NCBI GenBank assembly: GCA_003557085.1
Contig: PWPR01000191.1
Location: 1-12,026, forward strand
DNA: 12,026 nucleotides
Direction of reading: 5' to 3'
Origin: Clostridia bacterium
Lineage (GTDB): Bacteria > Bacillota > UBA994 > PWPR01
In this document: positions 6,110-12,026 of the stretch, in pieces
Layout: each line of letters starts with the position of its first letter
How positions within the stretch are numbered: the first letter of the stretch is position 1
Program-made: the position numbers and the translations under genes
Notes under the pieces: generated by a model
The model's database searches: none
The model's input: the letters and a program-made list of their open reading frames with translations, nothing else
Told to the model about the DNA's origin: nothing

Positions 6110-7123
6110 TTACTCTACTAACTCATCATCTCCATCTTTTGTTATAACAATTTCTTGGTTACGTTCCATTTCTAAAACTATACCAACAATTCTTTGTTGT
6201 GCTTCTAATACTTCACTTAATCTAACTCTACCAAGCATATCAATTTCTTGTTGTATCATTTCCCGTGCTCTTTCAGAAACATTATTAAATACAAACTCTT
6301 TAACACCTTCTGCAGTTGATTTAAGCGCCATTGCTATAGTAGGATTGTCTGCTCTAGTAAGAAGTGTTTGTGCATAACGTCGATCTAATGTTAGGATATC
6401 TTCAAATAGGAACATTCTTTTTCTCAACTCTTCTGCTAACTCTGAATTTGTGTACTCTATATCATTAAGCACTTTGACTTTTGCAACTCTATCCATTGAA
6501 GACAATACTTCAGCAGCTATATTAAGTCCGACAATATCTGTTGCATCACTTGGTCCTAATATATTGTCTATCCTTCTCTTCACCTCTGTCTCTACTTGCT
6601 TAACGATATCTGGTGATATACGGCTCATTTTAGCAACTCTTGTTATAATGTCAGTTTGCCTATCCTCTTCAAATGTTGAAAGAATATTTGCACTTTGCTC
6701 TGTGTCCATAAATGATAGAATTAATGCTACTGTTTGATTCCTCTCTGATTTAAGAAAATATGCGACTTCATTGTCATCAATATTAGAGAGAAATCCAAAC
6801 GGCTTTGACCTCCTCATTGAGCTGAGTTTGCCAATAATCTCCATACTTCTTTGTGCACCAAGTGCTTCTGTTAACACCTCTTTTGCATACTCAAGCCCAC
6901 CACTTCCTCCTACAAAGCCTTCTGATAAACACATCTGATAAAACTCTTGCAGTACTTCAGATCTTACAGATTGAGGAACCGCTTTACTCTCAGCAATATG
7001 ATACGCCACCTTTTGCAAGTCTTTGTCACTAAGATTTCTTAAGACTTCGACTGAGTATTCTTTCTCAAGTGATATAAGTAAAATAGCTACTTTTTCTTCA
7101 GTTGATAGATTAATATTACTCAT
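6110..7123 (-). CDS. fliG: FliG, flagellar motor switch (rotor) protein
   Basis: FliG is the rotor protein that binds FliF, contacts FliM/FliY and receives torque from MotA. The N-terminal domain starts LSTEEKVAILLISLEKEYS. The middle domain has SERNQTVALILSFMD at about residues 126-140. The C-terminal torque domain has MALKSTAEGVKEFVFNNVSE at about 265-284 and LGRVRLSEVLEAQQ at 297-310. Length (337) is normal. The conserved EHPQ motif reads ERNQ at residues 127-130, and the usual GPVRLxDV reads GRVRLSEV. By eye against E. coli, K268 and R285 match torque residues K264 and R281, while D288/D289 correspond to Q292/E293. The ATG at 7123 has AGGAGA eight bases upstream and overlaps the end of fliF by 8 bases. 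Confidence 0.97.
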   Translation of the reverse strand: MSNINLSTEEKVAILLISLEKEYSVEVLRNLSDKDLQKVAYHIAESKAVPQSVRSEVLQEFYQMCLSEGFVGGSGGLEYAKEVLTEALGAQRSMEIIGKLSSMRRSKPFGFLSNIDDNEVAYFLKSERNQTVALILSFMDTEQSANILSTFEEDRQTDIITRVAKMSRISPDIVKQVETEVKRRIDNILGPSDATDIVGLNIAAEVLSSMDRVAKVKVLNDIEYTNSELAEELRKRMFLFEDILTLDRRYAQTLLTRADNPTIAMALKSTAEGVKEFVFNNVSERAREMIQQEIDMLGRVRLSEVLEAQQRIVGIVLEMERNQEIVITKDGDDELVE

Positions 7124-8723
7124 CTACTACATCTCCTGAAAAAGGGTTTTTACTACTATCTTTTTTATCTAACCAATAAGATATAATATCTGCAGCATTT
7201 TTTGGATTATCTTTTACAATCTTATGGATTTCATCACGAATAACTTGCTCTTCCTTTGACTTAGTTTTATCTGCTGCTAATCTTTGCTTATCTATTGCTT
7301 CTTTAAGCGCTATCTCAGCTGATGACTCTTTTTTACTTAGCCCTGAATCTAGTCTAGACTGCCCAATATCTGAACTTGCTAGCTGCTGATCATTTCTTCC
7401 GCTTCGCAAGCTAATTAATGCTATTAATCCAAAAGCAAATGCAAAGAAAGCTGCAACTATCCCAACAATTGCCCTTTCAGACAAACCTAAACCACCTTCA
7501 TCTATTTCAGCTAATGCAAGTGCATCAGCAATTTGCTGTTCTAATGCTTCTTGTGCTGTAAAGTCCATGACTGAAGTATTGATGCTTTCTATGTCGACTC
7601 CAACAGCTGCTGCTGCAATTCTTCTAATGTCATCTAGTTCATCAACACTTAGTTCAGTATTATTAATTAAAAGTGAAATAGATATATCTTCAATAGTTCC
7701 CTGAGCTCTTTCAACAGACTCGCGTAGCTCATTTACTCGATAGTTTATAACAGTTTGTACTCTCTCGTTTAAGCTATCACTTCCTGCTCCCTGATTGGTT
7801 GTAGAGTCTTCATAAATCTCCGTCATTTCTTCAATAATAACTGCTATACCTTCATCATCAATTACTGGAGAATAGACAATGCTTTCCTGAGCTACTTTAT
7901 CGAAATCAATTACCGTAGATACTGCTACTTTGAAATTGCTTGTTCCAAATACAGGTTCAAACAAATACCTTATTTTATCACCTAGCTCTTCTTCTATTAG
8001 ATTTTTAAATGCTCTTTGTGTATTTGTAAGTGCACTAAAAGAGTCGTCACGCATAGCTGGTAATAAATCATTCAAATTTGAATCAATAATAGCTAAGTTC
8101 TCTGGTCTTAATCCAGAAACACTAGTTTGCATAAGTTTTTGAACTGCAGAGATTTGTTCTTGGGAAGGTCTGAAATTACCTTCTAGATTTAATACAACAT
8201 TTGCACTAACTGGTCTAACGTCACTACCAAATCTGAAAGTATCATCTGTGTCAATGCTAATAGTTACAATCGCATCTTTAACACCCTGAAGTGATTTTAT
8301 TGTACTTCTTAGTCTGTCTTGAAGTTGATATACAAGCAAAATGTTTTTATCTTGTGTAGATGATGTCATCGAAATGCTATTTAAGTATAAGTCGTAATTT
8401 AAACCAGATTTAGGATATCCTTGTAGTGATAACTGCATTCTAGCGTTTTCTTCTTGGTTTTTTTCAACTAAGACTGTCCCACCATCACCTGTTTGTGCTC
8501 TGATGTTTAAATCTTGTAAAACTGAAAATACCTCAGCACTCTCACTAGTATCTAATCCAGTATATAAAACTACATACTCAGTTGTTGTCAAGACAGCTGT
8601 CATTATACCTACAGCTATAAGACCTAAAATTGATAGTAATACTACTCTTCTCTGTATCTTACTATCAAGGTCTGACCATTTATCTTTGATGTTTTGTAAA
8701 GCATTCGAAATATTATTTGGCAT
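7116..8723 (-). CDS. fliF: FliF, flagellar MS-ring protein
   Basis: FliF forms the membrane-embedded MS-ring, the first structure of the basal body and the housing of the export gate. Membrane helices are at about residues 26-46 and 417-438. Between them are the ring-building motifs: the YVVLYTGLDTSESAEVFSVL segment near 50-69, GYPKSGLNYDLY near 102-113, and SVSGLRPENLAIIDSN near 201-216. The C-terminal cytoplasmic tail ends with the FliG-binding segment VKDNPKNAADIISYWL (about 503-518). Length (535) is normal. The ATG at 8723 is preceded by a weak site (GGGTAG). It follows fliE closely and overlaps fliG. Confidence 0.97.
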   Translation of the reverse strand: MPNNISNALQNIKDKWSDLDSKIQRRVVLLSILGLIAVGIMTAVLTTTEYVVLYTGLDTSESAEVFSVLQDLNIRAQTGDGGTVLVEKNQEENARMQLSLQGYPKSGLNYDLYLNSISMTSSTQDKNILLVYQLQDRLRSTIKSLQGVKDAIVTISIDTDDTFRFGSDVRPVSANVVLNLEGNFRPSQEQISAVQKLMQTSVSGLRPENLAIIDSNLNDLLPAMRDDSFSALTNTQRAFKNLIEEELGDKIRYLFEPVFGTSNFKVAVSTVIDFDKVAQESIVYSPVIDDEGIAVIIEEMTEIYEDSTTNQGAGSDSLNERVQTVINYRVNELRESVERAQGTIEDISISLLINNTELSVDELDDIRRIAAAAVGVDIESINTSVMDFTAQEALEQQIADALALAEIDEGGLGLSERAIVGIVAAFFAFAFGLIALISLRSGRNDQQLASSDIGQSRLDSGLSKKESSAEIALKEAIDKQRLAADKTKSKEEQVIRDEIHKIVKDNPKNAADIISYWLDKKDSSKNPFSGDVVDE

Positions 8724-8745
8724 CGCTATCTACCCAATCTTCTTA

Positions 8746-9042
8746 TTATAATTGCATTCTCATTATCTCGTTGTATGCATCCACAACTTTGTTTCTAACT
8801 TGCAAAGCTATTTGCAAGTTCATTGCATTCTTCTCAGTTTGAATCAGGAAGTCTAAGTATTGGTCACTTTCTCCAATTACAGCTTTGTTTATGGAGTCAT
8901 TTGCAGATTCTAAATCTTTAGTAAAACCTGACATAGCTTTTCTTAGCTTATCACTGAACTGATTTGACTGAGTATTCACAACATTACTTCCGTTTGTAAT
9001 ATTTCTTTGTGCAACTAGAGGATTCATAGGACTTATATTCAA
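8746..9042 (-). CDS. fliE: FliE, MS-ring/rod junction protein
   Basis: FliE links the MS-ring to the rod and is among the first exported substrates. The 98-residue length is typical. Conserved features are the central F-x-D-x-L helix (QFSDKLRKAM), DSINKAVIGESDQYLDFLIQ and the C-terminal ALQVRNKVVDAYNEIMRMQL. The start is a TTG at 9042, supported by GGGGGAAG seven bases upstream; the next in-frame ATG at 9027 is too far from that site. Confidence 0.94.
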   Translation of the reverse strand: MNISPMNPLVAQRNITNGSNVVNTQSNQFSDKLRKAMSGFTKDLESANDSINKAVIGESDQYLDFLIQTEKNAMNLQIALQVRNKVVDAYNEIMRMQL

Positions 9043-9053
9043 AATACTTCCCC

Positions 9054-9494
9054 CTACCTTACAATTTCTAGTGTTTTAGCAAACATTGATTTTGTAGTGT
9101 TTAACACCGTTGTGTTAGCTTCATAGGCTCTTGATGAAGCTAATAAATCAAGCATTTCTTCTGTAGTGTCAATATTTGGTAGTGCAATATAACCTTCATC
9201 AGATGCTAGCGGGTGATCTGGATCAAAGACAACTTTGAAAGGCCTATCATCATTTACTATATTGACTACCTCAACTCCACTATTTTCAAGTGACCTACTA
9301 AAACGATCCAGTGATGTACTAAAATCTCGATAAGCTTTCTTCTCACCTAAAACAGCTAACTTTCTTTGGTATGGTGTTCCATCTTCTGTAAGTACTGTAT
9401 CAACATTAGCTATATTCTGTGCTATTAGCTCAATTCGCTTTTTTTGTGCATATAGACCTGTTGCACTAATACCAAGTGCTTTTATAAAACTCAT
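9054..9494 (-). CDS. flgC: FlgC, proximal rod protein
   Basis: FlgC is a proximal rod component. The N-terminal rod signature is MSFIKALGISATGLYAQKKR, followed by IELIAQNIANVDT. The C-terminal helix is DLLASSRAYEANTTVLNTTK with a final AKTLEIV. Length from the ATG at 9494 is 146, as usual. A frame also opens at a GTG at 9503, but that codon lies within the AAGGGGTG ribosome site serving the ATG, and family members begin MSF. It follows flgB after 20 bases. Confidence 0.95.
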   Translation of the reverse strand: MSFIKALGISATGLYAQKKRIELIAQNIANVDTVLTEDGTPYQRKLAVLGEKKAYRDFSTSLDRFSRSLENSGVEVVNIVNDDRPFKVVFDPDHPLASDEGYIALPNIDTTEEMLDLLASSRAYEANTTVLNTTKSMFAKTLEIVR

Positions 9495-9514
9495 TTCATC
9501 CACCCCTTTTAGAT

Positions 9515-9901
9515 TTATTTACTAGATTCCACTACTATACTCAGTAACTTGAACTCTGCTTTCAAAGCTTCTATTACAAGGTCATACTTCATTTTATTTT
9601 CAGTCATAGCAACCATTTCTTTATCAATGTCCACATTATTACCATTGATATCTTCATGAAGTCCCACTTTGTTTCTTATTGTAAACTTATTGAAACTAGA
9701 GTTAAGTGGCTGTACTTCACTAACGCCATTACTATTTTCAGTTAGGTGTCTTTTTAAAGTGCTTTCAAAATCAATATCTTTAGCCTTATACCCTGGTGTC
9801 TCAATATTTGCAATATTTCCTGCAATAAGATCATTTCTCTTACTTAGTCCTTTTAAGCTTTCTGTCAAAAAATTGACTCTCAAATCCAATCTTGTAAACA
9901 C
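9515..9901 (-). CDS. flgB: FlgB, proximal rod protein; first gene of the main flagellar operon
   Basis: FlgB is a proximal rod component. It shows the FlgB signature NDLIAGNIANIETPGYKAKD at about residues 23-42 and the C-terminal ENKMKYDLVIEALKAEFKLL with the VDIDKEM element just before it. The 128-residue length is normal. The GTG start at 9901 has AAGGGGGA about six bases upstream. This is the first gene after a long non-coding region with a terminator and other structure, so it should head the operon. Confidence 0.95.
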   Translation of the reverse strand: MFTRLDLRVNFLTESLKGLSKRNDLIAGNIANIETPGYKAKDIDFESTLKRHLTENSNGVSEVQPLNSSFNKFTIRNKVGLHEDINGNNVDIDKEMVAMTENKMKYDLVIEALKAEFKLLSIVVESSK

Positions 9902-9983
9902 AGCAATCCCCCTTATTCTCCATATTTTGCATAATTTTTATTTATTATCATTTATATACAGTTAAAATACATAGCTTTAGTAG

Positions 9984-10113
9984 GGTTTAAACTTAGTTTT
10001 TTTAGAGATTATTTGATGCTGTGGTAAATGTGCATCAATTGAAAAGTCTGCATATTAAATAGCAATGTTATATTTTGTTGCATAAAATAAGTAAAAAAAC
10101 TAGGAGTTTAACC
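9984..10113 (-). repeat. Long imperfect inverted repeat including the terminator 3' arm and U-tract
   Basis: The arm at 9984-10004 (ggtttaaacttag, seven T, a) and the arm at 10092-10113 (t, seven A, ctaggagtttaacc) are reverse complements apart from a 1-base and a 2-base bulge. This gives about 20 pairs separated by about 87 bases. In a transcript toward flgB, the downstream arm could pair with the 3' side and U-tract of the terminator. It appears after the terminator, so it cannot be a classic antiterminator; it could matter in read-through RNA. Confidence 0.65.
10013..10038. promoter_or_regulatory. Candidate operator: TTGATGC-N12-GCATCAA palindrome
   Basis: Perfect 7-bp half-sites lie at 10013-10019 and 10032-10038 with a 12-base spacer, about 110-140 bases upstream of the flgB start. 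A third copy of TTGATGC occurs at 10240-10246. The spacing suits a dimeric DNA-binding protein or a hairpin in the leader; no known regulator is assigned. Confidence 0.35.
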
Positions 10114-10138
10114 AATTAAACTACAACTGCCTCCTAGT
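10093..10138 (-). terminator. Intrinsic terminator upstream of flgB
   Basis: On the minus strand, ACTAGGAG (10138-10131) pairs perfectly with CTCCTAGT (10106-10099), followed by a run of T down to 10093. An inner GTTTAA/TTAAAC hairpin with a TTGG loop (10106-10121) competes for one base pair. It ends a transcript starting between cheW and here, about 190 bases before flgB. It could terminate a small RNA or attenuate the flgB operon. Confidence 0.75.
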
Positions 10139-10160
10139 ATAAAATAAATGATTCGTTAAT

Positions 10161-10199
10161 TCAACAGCAAAACGCACATTTAACATTTTTTTCTTTCAT
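10161..10199 (-). CDS. Possible 12-residue Cys-rich leader peptide ORF
   Basis: The ATG at 10199 opens a 12-codon frame (MKEKNVKCAFCC) ending with tandem Cys codons and TGA at 10161. It lies about 23 bases upstream of the terminator stem. The ribosome site is weak (AAAGATA). A coding role is speculative; a frame this short can arise by chance. Confidence 0.15.
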   Translation of the reverse strand: MKEKNVKCAFCC

Positions 10200-10327
10200 T
10201 TATCTTTATTTAATTGTAAATATTATCCATTATTACTACTTGATGCGTGTGTGAGATTTATTATGGTAGGATCTATATACTTTGTAAGCTTTTTTGTGAG
10301 ATTCTATGAACTGTTATACTACTCTAG

Positions 10328-10355
10328 ATTATATGAGAAAAAGTATGCTTTTTAA
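10328..10355 (-). promoter_or_regulatory. Weak candidate vegetative promoter reading toward flgB
   Basis: A perfect TATAAT (-10) lies at 10333-10328, with TTAAAA (4 of 6 to TTGACA) at 10355-10350 and a 16-base spacer. The -35 sits inside the cheW terminator. Such boxes arise easily in AT-rich DNA, so this is only a candidate for the leader transcript. Confidence 0.25.
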
Positions 10356-10365
10356 GCATACTTTT
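10338..10365 (-). terminator. Intrinsic terminator after cheW, overlapping its stop codon
   Basis: A 12-bp perfect stem (AAAAGTATGCTT at 10365-10354 with its complement at 10350-10339) and an AAA loop are followed by a T-run ending at 10338. The stem begins within the TAA stop of cheW. This separates the fliY-cheW unit from the flgB operon. Confidence 0.85.
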
Positions 10366-10828
10366 ATTTGAACAGAGTTTTTGGATCAATAATAAATACT
10401 TCTTTCTCTTGATTAGTTACTTTTCCAACAAAAACTTTATCTAAATCCATAACATTTATGATTCTCTTGAGATCCTCGTTATACTCAAGTGTTTCATCTT
10501 GATCAATATCAAGTAAGTTTTCTACCTTATCAACCACCAGTCCTAAATGCTTGCTACCAACTTGTACTATTACGAAACAAGTTCTATCATCATAGCATTT
10601 TACTTTAAAACCAAACCTTCTTCTTAAATCCATGACTGGTATAATTTTATCCCCTAAAGATATAACTCCTTTTATGTATGAAGGCTGGTCTGGGACTCTA
10701 AGTATTGACTTAGCTTCTACTATCTGTCTTATGAAGGATATATCAATGCCAAAACGAATATTATTTACGACAAAAATTAAGTTTGTTCTTATGTCTTTTG
10801 ATACGTACAAGTTTCTTAAAGCGTTCAT
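10364..10828 (-). CDS. cheW: CheW-like chemotaxis coupling protein
   Basis: CheW bridges chemoreceptors and the kinase CheA. The 154-residue protein has a full CheW fold: NLIFVVNNIRFGIDISFIRQ at about residues 16-35, LRVPDQPSYIKGVISL at about 43-58, KIIPVMDLRRRFG at 61-73, and HLGLVVDKVENLLDI at about 94-108. The nearly invariant N-L-R-G of the family (the Arg contacts CheA and receptors) is S-L-G-D at residues 57-60. Otherwise the sequence is well preserved. The ATG at 10828 has AGGAGG upstream. The gene follows fliY by 86 bases in the same direction and ends in its own terminator. Confidence 0.92.
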   Translation of the reverse strand: MNALRNLYVSKDIRTNLIFVVNNIRFGIDISFIRQIVEAKSILRVPDQPSYIKGVISLGDKIIPVMDLRRRFGFKVKCYDDRTCFVIVQVGSKHLGLVVDKVENLLDIDQDETLEYNEDLKRIINVMDLDKVFVGKVTNQEKEVFIIDPKTLFK

Positions 10829-10848
10829 TTTGTTTCCTCCTGTATCTG

Positions 10849-10873
10849 TAAGTAATTAATTCTATATTACTTA
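10849..10873 (-). repeat. 8-bp inverted repeat in the fliY-cheW gap
   Basis: Arms at 10849-10856 and 10866-10873 (TAAGTAAT and its complement) flank a 9-base AT-rich loop, ending about seven bases before the cheW ribosome site. It may modulate cheW translation, or be a chance repeat in AT-rich DNA. Confidence 0.4.
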
Positions 10874-10914
10874 TCGGCTGCTGTTCTTACATCTTTAGAA
10901 ACTTCCAGAAATAC

Positions 10915-11964
10915 TCAGTAACTAATTCTGTCCTCTACATCTACTAAACTTGTAATTCTTATTCCAAAATTCTCATCCACAACAACAACTTCTCCAAAAC
11001 CGATTAGTTTATTGTTGACGAATATTTCAAGGGGTTCATCAATATGTTTATTAAGGTCTATTACAGTGCCTTCTCCAAATGAAAGCAACTCTCTTACTGT
11101 CTTTCTTGATGAACCAAAAACCACAGTTAGGTCAAGCATTACATCTAAGAGCATATTAAATCTCTCAGGCACAACCTTACTTTCTTCCATTTTGTGCTTT
11201 AATTTGTTCTCTATTGAGTGATCATGGTCTTCAAGCAAAGCTTCCTCTTCATTTTCAACCATGTCCTCTTCTGTATCAGATAGAACTTCTAAAGTAAAAG
11301 CTTTGACAATATCCTTGACGGCTTTTACAGAATATAGTTGCATAATATTACTTTCTAGAACTCCATCTATTGTCATATTAAAAGCTATCTGTATATATTG
11401 TTGTTGTAAAGTTTGTTCATCTACATCATCTTTGGCTAAAGATTCCCATACATCTACTTCAGGAGGCCCTATATCAATCTGTCTATTTAGCATAGTTGCC
11501 ATAGAAGTCGTTGCTGAGCCAATCATTTGATTCATAGCCTCAGAAACAGCACTCAGCTCAATCTCTTCAAGCTCTAGTTTTATGTTTGAGCCGTCTCCGC
11601 CCATCATAATATCAGAGATTGCAGAAGCGTCAGCTGTTTTAAGTAAGAGAAGATTCTCTCCATTGATACCTTCTCTGAAACTAACTTTGAGTGCTACATA
11701 TGGTATTTGCATATTCTCATAAATCTGTGAAATGCTTGCAACAGTTACAACTGGTGAGGTTATTCTTACCCTTTTATCTAATATCATTGACAATGTAGTT
11801 GCAGAAGTTGCAATAAATATATTGCCTGCTTCTCCAATGATGTCTATTTCATTCTCATCAAGCAAATTGCCAACAAGAGTACTTTTTGTTGAAGTGTTAC
11901 CCTCTGAGCTGCTTTTATTAAATTGAGCATCTATTTCTTCTTGAGTTAGCATTTCGTCAACCAT
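10915..11964 (-). CDS. fliY: FliY, flagellar switch protein with CheY-P phosphatase domain
   Basis: FliY is the Gram-positive C-ring protein that combines a CheC-like CheY-P phosphatase with a FliN/SpoA domain. The N-terminal CheY-binding peptide MLTQEEIDAQF is at residues 5-15. Both CheC-type active sites (D/S-x3-E-x2-N-x22-P) are intact: D41/E45/N48/P71 and S138/E142/N145/P168. A GGDG motif (122-125) resembles the FliG-binding loop of FliM. An acidic linker (about 229-250) leads to the SpoA domain at about 268-349 (DLTVVFGSSRKTVRELLSFG, then GFGEVVVVDENFGIRIT). Length (349) is typical. The ATG at 11964 has AAGGGTGG six bases upstream. It is followed by cheW rather than the cheY and fliO-fliP group seen after fliY in B. 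subtilis. Confidence 0.95.
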   Translation of the reverse strand: MVDEMLTQEEIDAQFNKSSSEGNTSTKSTLVGNLLDENEIDIIGEAGNIFIATSATTLSMILDKRVRITSPVVTVASISQIYENMQIPYVALKVSFREGINGENLLLLKTADASAISDIMMGGDGSNIKLELEEIELSAVSEAMNQMIGSATTSMATMLNRQIDIGPPEVDVWESLAKDDVDEQTLQQQYIQIAFNMTIDGVLESNIMQLYSVKAVKDIVKAFTLEVLSDTEEDMVENEEEALLEDHDHSIENKLKHKMEESKVVPERFNMLLDVMLDLTVVFGSSRKTVRELLSFGEGTVIDLNKHIDEPLEIFVNNKLIGFGEVVVVDENFGIRITSLVDVEDRISY

Positions 11965-12026
11965 ATCAAACCACCCTTTAGTACTTACTTCTTATACCTC
12001 TATTAATCAAAGTTACCTAATTCTTA

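Larger units (their letters stand above)
9902..10337 (-). other. Non-coding leader/intergenic region between cheW and flgB
   Basis: These roughly 435 bases hold no convincing protein gene on either strand. In the flgB direction they contain a TATAAT box next to the cheW terminator, a 9-bp direct repeat (tgtgagatt, at 10250-10258 and 10295-10303), a possible 12-codon ORF, an intrinsic terminator, a TTGATGC palindrome and the second arm of a long inverted repeat. In C. difficile the flgB leader carries a type I c-di-GMP riboswitch ahead of a terminator. I looked for the GEMM-I and GEMM-II consensus and for a T-box and did not see them. Confidence 0.8.

Noticed and set aside
9669..9965. Plus-strand frame of 98 codons across flgB and its upstream region.
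   Set aside because: Mostly antisense to flgB, with no family resemblance; explained by codon bias of the real gene.
9955..9979. Possible sigma-D (sigma-28) promoter before flgB: TAAA followed 15 bases later by TGTATAT.
   Set aside because: The spacing fits, but the -10 matches only the final ATAT of CCGATAT, which is common in this AT-rich DNA. Not enough to call.
10106..10130. The minus-strand stretch gtagtttaattggttaaac in the flgB-leader terminator looks like a tRNA D-arm with a 7-base acceptor strand before it.
   Set aside because: No anticodon arm, T-arm or matching acceptor 3' strand follows; the sequence runs straight into the terminator stem and T-run. The likeness is explained by the inner hairpin.
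10139..10337. c-di-GMP riboswitch (GEMM-I or GEMM-II) or T-box in the flgB leader, expected from C. difficile and the terminator.
   Set aside because: None of the conserved aptamer cores I know could be found by eye. A covariance search is needed before it can be called or excluded.
1..12026. CRISPR arrays, insertion sequences, prophage genes or rRNA/tRNA genes.
   Set aside because: No regularly spaced repeats, transposase or integrase-like proteins or RNA gene cores were seen; the window is a continuous flagellar locus.
11965..12026. Tail of an upstream gene before fliY.
   Set aside because: All three minus-strand frames reach a stop within these 62 bases, so no coding tail can be assigned; beyond the fliY ribosome site nothing is evident.

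Overview
This window is a block of flagellar and chemotaxis genes. Every supported gene lies on the minus strand, so transcription runs from high to low coordinates. The DNA is AT-rich, Shine-Dalgarno sites are strong (AGGAGG type), GTG and TTG starts are common, FliY is the CheC-like phosphatase kind, and the order flgE-flbD-motA-motB-fliL is present. Together these point to a low-GC Firmicute, most likely a motile member of the Clostridia. I cannot name the genus.

Layout in transcription order. (1) fliY (11964-10915) and cheW (10828-10364) form a switch/chemotaxis unit that ends in an intrinsic terminator overlapping the cheW stop codon. (2) About 460 bases follow with no convincing gene (10363-9902). 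They hold a possible promoter, a short Cys-rich ORF, a strong intrinsic terminator, a long imperfect inverted repeat that includes the terminator's 3' arm and U-tract, and a 7-12-7 palindrome. (3) The main flagellar operon then runs flgB-flgC-fliE-fliF-fliG (rod, MS-ring and rotor), fliK-flgD-TIGR02530-type gene-flgE (hook length control, hook cap, small conserved protein, hook), flbD/swrD-motA-motB-fliL (stator and stator accessories), and a cut-off gene at the left edge. Most junctions are short or overlapping, which fits coupled translation.

How the genes work together: FliF and FliG build the MS-ring and rotor base; FliE, FlgB and FlgC start the rod; FlgD and FlgE build the hook, with FliK setting its length; MotA/MotB supply torque, with FliL and FlbD/SwrD as stator accessories. 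FliY is part of the C-ring and carries two intact CheC-type CheY-P phosphatase motifs. CheW couples receptors to CheA.

Points of interest: the export genes fliH, fliI and fliJ, normally between fliG and fliK, are absent and fliG is followed directly by fliK. flgE is bracketed by RNA hairpins on both sides. The flgB leader has regulatory-looking structure without a riboswitch aptamer that I recognise. CheW has lost the conserved NLRG motif (SLGD instead) and FliG has ERNQ in place of EHPQ. No new multigene system is evident; the novelty is mainly in gene loss and RNA-level structure.
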